Origin: RGIG464 sp045599585
Lineage (GTDB): Bacteria > Myxococcota_A > Bradymonadia > UBA4248
NCBI GenBank assembly: GCA_045599585.1
Contig: JAZRWH010000005.1
Span: 1 to 10,799, forward strand
Length of the DNA: 10,799 bases
Direction: 5' to 3'
This document shows, in pieces, positions 4,462-10,799 of the stretch; positions within the stretch are counted from its first letter, which is position 1; the number at the start of each line of letters is the position of its first letter. The position numbers and the translations under genes were made by a program. The notes under the pieces were generated by a model that was not told the DNA's origin, did no database searches, and saw only the letters and a list, made by a program, of their open reading frames with translations.

Positions 4462-7400
4462 ATGAGCGCTCAAAAAAAGATTTATTGTATTTCCATTTTA
4501 TTGGCCGCAGCAAGCCTAAATGCAGGTTGTTCAGATGAAATACGTGGCGTTGGTATTCGTCCTTACGACGGTTCATGCATTACGAATGAGAATTGTTCGG
4601 ATGGGCTTGTTTGTAATACAGTAACACATCAATGCGTTGCATGCGTTGAAGATACCGATTGTTCGGACAATACAGTTTGTGACACCAGCGTACATCAATG
4701 TGTTCAATGTCTTTCAACAGATCATTGCAGTCAAGGATTTGTCTGTGATACTGACGCACACAAGTGTGTAACTTGTGTCACTGGAGAAGATTGTCATAGC
4801 GGCGTTTGCGTTGATAACAGCTGCCGCGAGTGTGACAGCACACACCCGTGCAAAGATCCAACAGCGGTGTGCGGAACAAGCGGAGAACTTGCGAACGTCT
4901 GCATACTTTGTACATCGAATGACGAGTGCTCCGATCAGCGCGTTTGTAGTGGCGGTAAATGTGTTGAATGTGGCGAAGATAACGATTGTAAATCGTCTGA
5001 CAAACCTGCTTGCGACACAGCAAAACACGTTTGTGTTGCATGTAATTCAGCAACAGAAAGTACAAATTGTACCGATGAAGCTAAACCTGTTTGCGACGAT
5101 GCATCACACACCTGCGTCGTTTGTATACGTTCTTCAGCTGAAGAACAAGTCAATGAAGCTTGCCAAAACTTAGATGAATCTAAAGTTTACTGTCTCGAAA
5201 ACGCAACTGATGCATCTAAAAATGCGTGTGTTCAATGTATCAGTGATTCGGCTGCTGACCAGTGTATAACAAACGAAAACACTCCAATTTGTAACCTCGC
5301 TCCAGAACTTGGAGCGACGAACACGTGTGTTGGCTGTACCGATAGCGCGCAATGTCAAACCAAAGAAGGCGCTGCGGACGTTTGTGATGTGGATACCGGG
5401 CGATGCGTCGAATGTCTCTCGGTCGATGAATGCAGCGACGGAATGCTGTTTTGTGAAGAAAACAAATGCGGAAATTGCCACGAAAACAGCGATTGCCCAT
5501 CCAATATGTGTAAGGACAACATTTGTATCGATTGCATTTCAGACAGTGATTGTACCGATCCTGCTTCACCTGCTTGTGGTACTGAAGGCGTGAATGCCAA
5601 TAAATGTGTTGCCTGTAATCCAGAAACACAGGCAGAAAACTGCACATCACAAACAAAACCCGTTTGCGCAACAGATACAAACGCTGAACTCGCAAATACA
5701 TGCGTCGAGTGTAATGCTGATAGCAATCCCTTTGCACAAGTCGAAGATTGTGCCACAAACACGAGTAGCGACGGCATTGCGCAACCATACTGTGTTAGCG
5801 GAAACAGCCCCAAAGCACACACATGCGTCGAGTGTATCCCCGACGATTCGCCTTTGAATGGTATCGATAGCCTTTGCCATGACAGTGTTAAAGACGGCGT
5901 GGCAACGCAAGTTTGCGCTGGAGAAAAAGCTGATGTGTTCTACCAAAACACCTGCGTTCAGTGCGACGATAATGCCGATCCTGCACAATGCAATGGTGCT
6001 GATACGGCCCCCATCTGTATTACCGACATTAGTTCACCCAATGTTTACACCTGCGCTCCGTGTGATACGACAAATTCTGCAACGGGTAACGCCCAATGCG
6101 CTCTTAAAAATAGCGGAAAACCAGTCTGTGTTCAGATTGAAAGCGACGAATACGCTGCCAAACCAGGTTCGTGCGTCGAATGCGTTACCAATGACGATTG
6201 CTCGGCAGGAAGCGTTTGTAATGCAGAAAACCAATGTGTTCAGTGTAACAATCGAAATGACGTAACCCAGTGTACAGATCCATCCGCAGGTGTCTGTTGT
6301 GATAGCGCTTCTAACAAAGCAGGAAAATGTACACAAACTGATGTAAGCGGAACCTTTAAATGTGAAAAATGTGACATCACTACAAACTGCATAGGCGGCG
6401 TTTGTGATCCTACGAGTGGCAAATGCCTACCGTGCACAAACTCAGAACAATGCTCCACAATAGAACGTGGCGTTTGCGAAATTGCCCCTTCAGAAACCAA
6501 AGGTTCATGCCAGGAATGTCGCGAGAATACTGCGCAAAGCACAGGAAACTGCGTCAACGTTTGTAATACTAAAAACGGTAAGTGCGAACTTTGTAATGAT
6601 TCAACGACAAATGCACAAAATTGTAATAAAGTTTGTGACCCGCTTAAAGAAACTTGCGAACCGTGCGATAATATCGACTATTTTTGTAAAACAGGCGTTT
6701 GTAATATCACAACTGGCATTTGTGAAGCATGCAATGAAACAACATGTCCCAACGGCGTCTGCGGAAATGACGGTCTATGCCACATGACATGTAGTGCAAA
6801 TTCCTCGCTTTGTAGCGCTCAAGGCTACGATTTTACACGAGAATCCTGTTGTACTGCTGATCAAATCTGCGCTTTCGGTAATTGCACAACCCCTGGCGTA
6901 GACTGTACGTCTGATAACGATTGCCTAATCACAGAAGTTTGTGACACCGAAAATAACAAATGTGTTGACGCTGGCGAAACCGATAAATGTGTCATCATCC
7001 CGGATAGCGAATTCCAGCCCCCCGTCTTAATTTGGGGCTTTATTGACACGGCTAAATATGAACACAGCATTTGTGATACGGTTGCTAACACTACCTTTAT
7101 TCAGTTGCCTATCGTTGCAGATTTAACAGGCGATGGCATCCCCGAAATCATTGTCGTAAATAATAATTACGAACTCATTGCTTTAAGTGTAAGTGAGAAA
7201 AAGGTCATTGCTCGATCAAATACGCTCATCTATGAGCGCTTTAACAGTATTGCTGCTGCAGATATTAACAATGACGGTATCGTTGAAGCTATCGTTCCTA
7301 CAACGGCAATCGACGATAGCAATCCAGAACTAGGTATTGATATTCTTCACCTTGAAAAAGTAACGCCTGAAGATATTGAGGCTGGATTGTACAAAAACCG

Positions 7401-9132
7401 CGATTCTTATGGTGTTAAATCTGGTAATGATTATGTGATCGAAGAAGGTAATTATCCTTACAAATGGGTCGTCGATAAAAAAGTTTCATTGGCTGATCCG
7501 ATGATCAATGTTCGCGCAGAAAACTTGACGATTTACAACCGCGGATTCTGTGGCAAGAAAACTCTCCCAACTTACTACACAAACGCTCATCCCAATGTTG
7601 CTGATATTGACCAGGACGGCAACCCCGAAATTGTTACATCCTTCGGAATCATCGAAGGTGGATCAAACCTCTCTGATTGGCACTGGCGTTGTAAGTACAA
7701 CAATATGCCATCCAGTACGGTTAATTCACAGGGCTATGGTGACCACCTCACGCTTGCTGACCTAGATCAAGATGGCAAAATGGAAATTATTGGTCGCTAT
7801 GTTTATGACACAAATTGCAAAACACTAACCAAAGCTTTGACATCAGTCGTCCCCGGTTCAGTTGCACAGGTTGGTGGACCTAGCGTCGCCATTGCAGATA
7901 TTCTCCCCGATTCACCTAATGCAGCTGCTTGGGGTGAGCTCGTTCCTGAAATTATTCGCGTCAATGGAAGCAACGTTACCATTTCGAAAGTCTATAAACA
8001 TACAGATGCCAACACAAATACAACGACGTGGACACAAAAATCGATCATGAGTATTGCGCATCCCGGCGGAAATGCTGGCGCACCAACAATTGCAGACTTT
8101 GATGGCGATGGTAAGCTTGAAATCGGCACTGCAGGCGCTTCAAAATACGCTGTGTTTAAGGTGAATGACGAGAATACCGCCCTCAACGTTTTCTGGAGTA
8201 GTACAACACAGGATGGTAGCAATAAAACAGGTTCCGCAGTCTTCGATTTTGAAGGTAATGGTTCCGTTGAAGTCGTTTACCGAGATGAAAAGAAAATGCG
8301 CATTTATAGCGGCGTAGGTAAAGCAAGTGATCCGACGGAAGGCGATATTTTGTGGGAAACTGCAATCGCTTCTGGAACGGTTATTGATTACCCCGTCGTC
8401 GCAGATGTCAATAGCGATGGACACGCTGAAGTCATTGTCGCCTCTGAAGGCGGTAGCTCAAATCCTGGATTGTATATTTTTGGAAATGAAAAATGGGTCG
8501 GAACGCGTAAAATTTGGAATCAGTACGAATACCACGTCACAAACATTAATGAAGATGGCTCAGTTCCCGTCCAGGAAGAGGCAAACTGGCTCTCACTTCG
8601 CCTCAATAATTATCGTCAAAACGTCCAACCAGAAGGTATTTTCAATGTTCCTAATCTAGTCACCGGACTATTGAGAGAAGATACAAGTACATGTAGCAAG
8701 ATTAATAACGATTCCGTCGTAGCCATCGTGTCTAACACAGGCGACCTCGATATCACTGGACCAATCACGATTTCTTACTATGCAGCCGATTACATTCTGG
8801 ACGGAGAGCCAGTCGTTCTCTACTTAGGCAGCGAAACGTTTAATGATCTCGCGATTGGCGAGAAGAAGAGCATTTCGCACGTCCTCGAAACCCCCTTGGA
8901 TGCACGTGTCGCAACACCTGTTCAAACCACTGATAATGCTGGCAACAATTTGATTGTCTATACCGTTGACAATAATGCCCAAACAATAACATTAAACAGC
9001 ATTGCTGGACTCAAAATCAGCTATTTCGTCAATGATCCTGGTACAACAGGCAATGTATCTTACAGCGAATGCCGAATGACTGATAACTCCATTAATGCTG
9101 CTCGATACATCCAATTGAGTGGTTGCAAATAA
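4462..9132 (+). CDS. Giant Cys-rich repeat and FG-GAP beta-propeller surface lipoprotein
   Basis: 1556 residues. The N-terminus (KK, hydrophobic 7-19, then LNAGC with Cys23) looks like a lipoprotein signal, although Asn at -3 is unusual. Residues about 36-845 are short Cys-rich repeats of the form C-x(4-5)-DC-x(4-5)-VC-x(6-8)-CVxC, close to one Cys in five near the start and sparser later; many disulfides in an elongated stalk are inferred. Residues about 880-1345 hold seven FG-GAP/VCBS calcium-type motifs beginning at 887 (DLTGDGIPE), 934, 1048, 1100, 1212, 1262 and 1315, fitting a seven-bladed propeller as in integrin alpha. Then come TRKIWNQYEYHVTNI (from 1348) and a CARDB-like Ig domain (about 1400-1556). 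Such proteins are known from Myxococcota and relatives as surface or secreted proteins; adhesion or substrate binding is the likely role. The start is supported by TAAGGGA 7 bases upstream. It stands alone. Confidence 0.88.
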   Translation: MSAQKKIYCISILLAAASLNAGCSDEIRGVGIRPYDGSCITNENCSDGLVCNTVTHQCVACVEDTDCSDNTVCDTSVHQCVQCLSTDHCSQGFVCDTDAHKCVTCVTGEDCHSGVCVDNSCRECDSTHPCKDPTAVCGTSGELANVCILCTSNDECSDQRVCSGGKCVECGEDNDCKSSDKPACDTAKHVCVACNSATESTNCTDEAKPVCDDASHTCVVCIRSSAEEQVNEACQNLDESKVYCLENATDASKNACVQCISDSAADQCITNENTPICNLAPELGATNTCVGCTDSAQCQTKEGAADVCDVDTGRCVECLSVDECSDGMLFCEENKCGNCHENSDCPSNMCKDNICIDCISDSDCTDPASPACGTEGVNANKCVACNPETQAENCTSQTKPVCATDTNAELANTCVECNADSNPFAQVEDCATNTSSDGIAQPYCVSGNSPKAHTCVECIPDDSPLNGIDSLCHDSVKDGVATQVCAGEKADVFYQNTCVQCDDNADPAQCNGADTAPICITDISSPNVYTCAPCDTTNSATGNAQCALKNSGKPVCVQIESDEYAAKPGSCVECVTNDDCSAGSVCNAENQCVQCNNRNDVTQCTDPSAGVCCDSASNKAGKCTQTDVSGTFKCEKCDITTNCIGGVCDPTSGKCLPCTNSEQCSTIERGVCEIAPSETKGSCQECRENTAQSTGNCVNVCNTKNGKCELCNDSTTNAQNCNKVCDPLKETCEPCDNIDYFCKTGVCNITTGICEACNETTCPNGVCGNDGLCHMTCSANSSLCSAQGYDFTRESCCTADQICAFGNCTTPGVDCTSDNDCLITEVCDTENNKCVDAGETDKCVIIPDSEFQPPVLIWGFIDTAKYEHSICDTVANTTFIQLPIVADLTGDGIPEIIVVNNNYELIALSVSEKKVIARSNTLIYERFNSIAAADINNDGIVEAIVPTTAIDDSNPELGIDILHLEKVTPEDIEAGLYKNRDSYGVKSGNDYVIEEGNYPYKWVVDKKVSLADPMINVRAENLTIYNRGFCGKKTLPTYYTNAHPNVADIDQDGNPEIVTSFGIIEGGSNLSDWHWRCKYNNMPSSTVNSQGYGDHLTLADLDQDGKMEIIGRYVYDTNCKTLTKALTSVVPGSVAQVGGPSVAIADILPDSPNAAAWGELVPEIIRVNGSNVTISKVYKHTDANTNTTTWTQKSIMSIAHPGGNAGAPTIADFDGDGKLEIGTAGASKYAVFKVNDENTALNVFWSSTTQDGSNKTGSAVFDFEGNGSVEVVYRDEKKMRIYSGVGKASDPTEGDILWETAIASGTVIDYPVVADVNSDGHAEVIVASEGGSSNPGLYIFGNEKWVGTRKIWNQYEYHVTNINEDGSVPVQEEANWLSLRLNNYRQNVQPEGIFNVPNLVTGLLREDTSTCSKINNDSVVAIVSNTGDLDITGPITISYYAADYILDGEPVVLYLGSETFNDLAIGEKKSISHVLETPLDARVATPVQTTDNAGNNLIVYTVDNNAQTITLNSIAGLKISYFVNDPGTTGNVSYSECRMTDNSINAARYIQLSGCK

Positions 9133-9140
9133 AATAAGAT

Positions 9141-9234
9141 TTGTGACGATTATTTATTCCGACGCTATTGGCCATTCAGGCCAATACGCGCCGGTGCGCC
9201 GCTTCTCCGCCCTGCGGGCGTCCATACGCGGCGC
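9141..9234. repeat. 94-bp structured tandem repeat, copy A
   Basis: Starts ttgtgac and ends gcggcgc, and is repeated with 8 differences at 9236-9329. It contains the attggcc/ggccaat hairpin (family member 5 on the minus strand) and a second fold, gcgccgc (9196-9202) with gcggcgc (9228-9234), enclosing cgccc-tgc-gggcg (9208-9220). It lies between two convergent genes. No U-tract is present, so it is a poor intrinsic terminator. Confidence 0.85.
9160..9193 (-). repeat. Bulged-G palindrome, family member 5
   Basis: Read on the minus strand: cggcgc, unpaired g, tattggcc, loop tgaat, ggccaata, gcgtcg. It has the same bulged-G and TAT...ATA arrangement as the four copies near 600-665 and 3975-4034, but in the opposite orientation. 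Confidence 0.55.
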
Positions 9235-9235
9235 T

Positions 9236-9329
9236 TTGTGACAATTTATTATTCCGACGCTATTGGCCAATCTGGCCAATACGCGCCGGCACGCCGCTCC
9301 TCCGCCCTGCGGGCGTCCATACGCGGCGC
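9236..9329. repeat. 94-bp structured tandem repeat, copy B
   Basis: Same length as copy A, offset by 95 bp. The 8 differences are three in the A/T leader, two in the loop of the first hairpin, two at the left foot of the second hairpin and one beyond it. The first hairpin stem (attggcc/ggccaat) is untouched. Confidence 0.85.
9255..9288 (-). repeat. Bulged-G palindrome, family member 6
   Basis: The equivalent of member 5 in tandem copy B: identical stems, loop agatt in place of tgaat on the minus strand. Confidence 0.55.
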
Positions 9330-9340
9330 ATAAATCATAC

Positions 9341-10609
9341 TTATTCGCCTGTCACCGTAAATTCTCTTACAACAGCCATGTGCTGCATATCCTTTGCCTC
9401 AGAATCACTCGCTTTTACTGGTGCAATTGTGTCCAACTCACCATGCTTGTGATACACGCGTGAATCCACAACATGTCCTTTCGGATACGCTCTATTGCCA
9501 ATTACTACAGGCGTTTCAAGCGAACAAAACTCGGGACTACACAAGAGATAATCAAGCTGTTTGTGGCGTGTAGCATTTGTTCTGACCATCCCGTCCTGAT
9601 CTGCAGGCCAATCTCCATACGAAGAACCAACAACTACAAGCGAACCGAGATTTTGCTGTATCGGTGCCCAGTCAGGCTGATTAAAATCACCCCCTAAAAT
9701 CACGTAATAGTCTTTTTTATCCTTGGCAATTTTTTGTTCAATTTTTTTACGAAGCGGTTCCATTTCAGCAGTATTGTCCTGTGTATATAAGTGGACACTT
9801 ACAGCCAATAAATCACGATCACCAGGAATATCAATGACTGCCCACTCCCACTGACGATCATTGACTTTGTTCGACTTCCACGCACCGCTTTCTCGGATCG
9901 GATACTTCGAAATAATGCCGTTGGGAATACGACCTTCGCCGCGCGTAAAATGATATTCTTTGCCAAAAGTACTAGCTACGAAGCTTTTAATGTTATTTTT
10001 GTTGTAATTAAATTCCTGAATCAAAACGATATCCGGCTTAAGCGCTTTGAAAATGCGAATCCCCTCACCATCATCATAAGATTGATTCTCGCCTGACGTC
10101 GTATTTGCCGTCATAATTCGAATGGCAGTCTTCGGTTGCGTTGACAGAGCAGAAGTAACCGAAGCTAACGGATTCGCAGGATCATATGCGACTTCATCCT
10201 CATCATCCAGATTCTCAAACAATAAAAGTGTAGGCTTGAGTGATTTATAGTTCTCATCTTTGGTGTAGCTCACACCAATGGAAACATTAAACTTCGTCGT
10301 ACCATCTGCAACCGTATCATCTACGCCGGTAACCGTAATGGACTGGGGAACATTCCAATTTTCACGCAAAAACGTGATTTCGCTCTTATCAACAGTTCCT
10401 TCAGTCGTATCATTCGATATAACCTTTAATACGACTTTAGAAGAGGGCTGTGACTTCAAAGCAACCGAAAAAACCTGAGCATCCCCTAATTCAGTCACCA
10501 AATACTCTTGCGGCGGCGTCAGAACAATCTCAGCCGCACTTTGAGCCATAGCGCTCGTAGAACATAAACAAGCCGTTAACATTGAAAGCGAAAAAGTTTT
10601 TAGATTCAT
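9341..10609 (-). CDS. Secreted Calx-beta plus endonuclease/exonuclease/phosphatase-fold protein
   Basis: 422 residues. Residues 1-22 are a signal peptide (MNLKTF, hydrophobic core, STSAMA with cleavage likely before Gln23), so the product should reach the periplasm or exterior. Residues about 28-130 resemble a Calx-beta-type Ig domain (VTELGDAQVFSVAL, ITVTGVDDTVADGTTKF). An acidic linker (133-142) leads to an EEP-fold catalytic domain (about 160-418): Asn169 in IRIMTAN, Glu199 in PDIVLIQEF, His273 in AVSVHLY, Asp308/Asn310 in ILGGDFN, Asp353 in KQLDYLL and a final His410. The usual SDH triplet reads MQH, so the last motif is altered. The fold covers DNases, phosphodiesterases and sphingomyelinases, and the substrate cannot be told. 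The start at 10609 is set by the signal peptide and AGGA 7 bases upstream; an upstream in-frame ATG lies inside the tRNA terminator. Confidence 0.87.
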   Translation of the reverse strand: MNLKTFSLSMLTACLCSTSAMAQSAAEIVLTPPQEYLVTELGDAQVFSVALKSQPSSKVVLKVISNDTTEGTVDKSEITFLRENWNVPQSITVTGVDDTVADGTTKFNVSIGVSYTKDENYKSLKPTLLLFENLDDEDEVAYDPANPLASVTSALSTQPKTAIRIMTANTTSGENQSYDDGEGIRIFKALKPDIVLIQEFNYNKNNIKSFVASTFGKEYHFTRGEGRIPNGIISKYPIRESGAWKSNKVNDRQWEWAVIDIPGDRDLLAVSVHLYTQDNTAEMEPLRKKIEQKIAKDKKDYYVILGGDFNQPDWAPIQQNLGSLVVVGSSYGDWPADQDGMVRTNATRHKQLDYLLCSPEFCSLETPVVIGNRAYPKGHVVDSRVYHKHGELDTIAPVKASDSEAKDMQHMAVVREFTVTGE

Positions 10610-10648
10610 CGTATCCTCACGCGTAAGCAAAAGACAAAAAGACGCGAA

Positions 10649-10678
10649 ATTATAGGACAAAAACAAAAAAAGCTCCAA
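10649..10678 (-). promoter_or_regulatory. Promoter of the EEP-domain gene, overlapping the tRNA terminator
   Basis: On the minus strand TTGGAG (10678-10673), 18 bases, then a perfect TATAAT (10654-10649). Transcription should begin near 10642, giving a leader of about 33 bases before the ATG at 10609. The -35 lies within the stem of the tRNA terminator, so terminator and promoter share bases. Confidence 0.55.
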
Positions 10679-10694
10679 TCATAAGATTGGAGCT
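10661..10694 (-). terminator. Rho-independent terminator of the tRNA unit
   Basis: On the minus strand agctccaatc (10694-10685), loop ttat, gattggagct (10680-10671), then TTTTTTTGTTTTTG. A perfect 10-bp stem and long U-tract lie 3 bases after the end of tRNA-Ala. Confidence 0.92.
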
Positions 10695-10697
10695 AAA

Positions 10698-10770
10698 TGG
10701 AGAATATCGGGTTCGAACCGGTGACCTCCTGCGTGCAAAGCAGGCGCTCTCCCAACTGAGCTAATTCCCC
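10698..10770 (-). tRNA. tRNA-Ala (TGC anticodon)
   Basis: A 73-base cloverleaf with acceptor GGGGAAT/ATTCTCC containing the G3-U70 wobble pair that alanyl-tRNA synthetase recognises, D-arm AGCTCAGTTGGGAGAGC, anticodon stem-loop CCTGC-TTTGCAC-GCAGG with anticodon TGC at 10737-10735, T-arm with TTCGAAC, and discriminator A at 10698. The CCA end is not encoded and must be added by the CCA enzyme. It follows another tRNA with a 3-base gap and is the last gene of its transcript. Confidence 0.97.
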
Positions 10771-10773
10771 GTA

Positions 10774-10799
10774 TGGGCCTGGGAAGACTCGGACTTCCG
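10774..10799 (-). tRNA. tRNA 3' end, probably tRNA-Ile, cut by the window edge
   Basis: Only the T-arm and acceptor are present: GGAAG-TCCGAGT-CTTCC, then CAGGCCC and discriminator A (10774). A 3' strand CAGGCCCA implies a 5' strand GGGCCTG, the usual acceptor of bacterial tRNA-Ile(GAT), and the Ile-Ala order is common. The anticodon lies outside, so identity is inferred. The T-loop reads TCC where nearly all tRNAs have TTC. Confidence 0.75.

Noticed and set aside
5240..5788. 182-codon antisense frame opposite the Cys-rich repeats
   Set aside because: It is a by-product of the repeated Cys codons (TGT/TGC read as ACA/GCA and similar). No start signals and no recognisable domain.
4500..6990. 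CRISPR or DNA-level tandem array within the Cys-rich gene
   Set aside because: The periodicity is at protein level with variable spacing; DNA repeats are not identical and the reading frame is open throughout.
9141..9329. Integron attC sites
   Set aside because: Size and hairpins are suggestive, but the required GTTRRRY / RYYYAAC core sites are absent and no integrase or cassette array is present.
10664..10799. Ile-Ala tRNA pair as part of an rRNA operon spacer
   Set aside because: The same tRNA order occurs in 16S-23S spacers, but here a strong terminator follows tRNA-Ala by 3 bases and no 23S sequence follows.

Overview
The window looks like chromosomal DNA from a Gram-negative bacterium of the delta-proteobacterial / Myxococcota type, possibly a host-associated lineage given the moderate GC content. 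This is inference. It rests on a 1556-residue secreted protein that joins Cys-rich repeats to an FG-GAP propeller followed by a TRKIWNQYEYHVTNI-type motif, an arrangement I associate with predatory and myxobacterial relatives. There is no rRNA, and no ribosomal protein or other marker gene that would fix the taxon.

Layout: (1) 9-503 is a mobile-element-like sequence with 14-bp terminal inverted repeats; 602-665 holds two hairpins of a repeat family. (2) 687-1859 (-) encodes an aldo/keto reductase with a C-terminal ferredoxin-like domain, starting at TTG. (3) 2161-3756 (+) encodes a modular peptidoglycan hydrolase (NlpC/P60, two peptidoglycan-binding domains, M15 peptidase) followed by a clear terminator. 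(4) 3757-4461 is a 705-bp gene-poor stretch with the terminator, two more hairpins of the same family, a short 192-bp copy of the mobile element flanked by a perfect 9-bp target duplication, a CACGTG-centred palindrome and a promoter. (5) 4462-9132 (+) encodes the giant Cys-rich/beta-propeller surface lipoprotein. (6) 9141-9329 is a pair of 94-bp tandem structured repeats between convergent genes. (7) 9341-10609 (-) encodes a secreted Calx-beta plus endonuclease/exonuclease/phosphatase-fold protein. (8) 10664-10799 (-) is the end of a tRNA transcription unit: a cut-off tRNA (probably Ile), tRNA-Ala(TGC) and a terminator.

The four protein genes do not form one operon: each has its own start signals and they change strand. 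Three of the four encode products that act on, or are likely exported to, the envelope or exterior (cell-wall lysis, a surface stalk/propeller, an extracellular nuclease or phosphatase). That fits a competitive, predatory or host-contact lifestyle, but nothing in the window proves a joint pathway. The best-supported unusual structure is the pair of mobile-element copies: the 192-bp copy equals the 495-bp copy minus exactly 303 bp, removed at a 7-bp near-repeat. Next is a family of at least six palindromes sharing a bulged G beside TAT...ATA.
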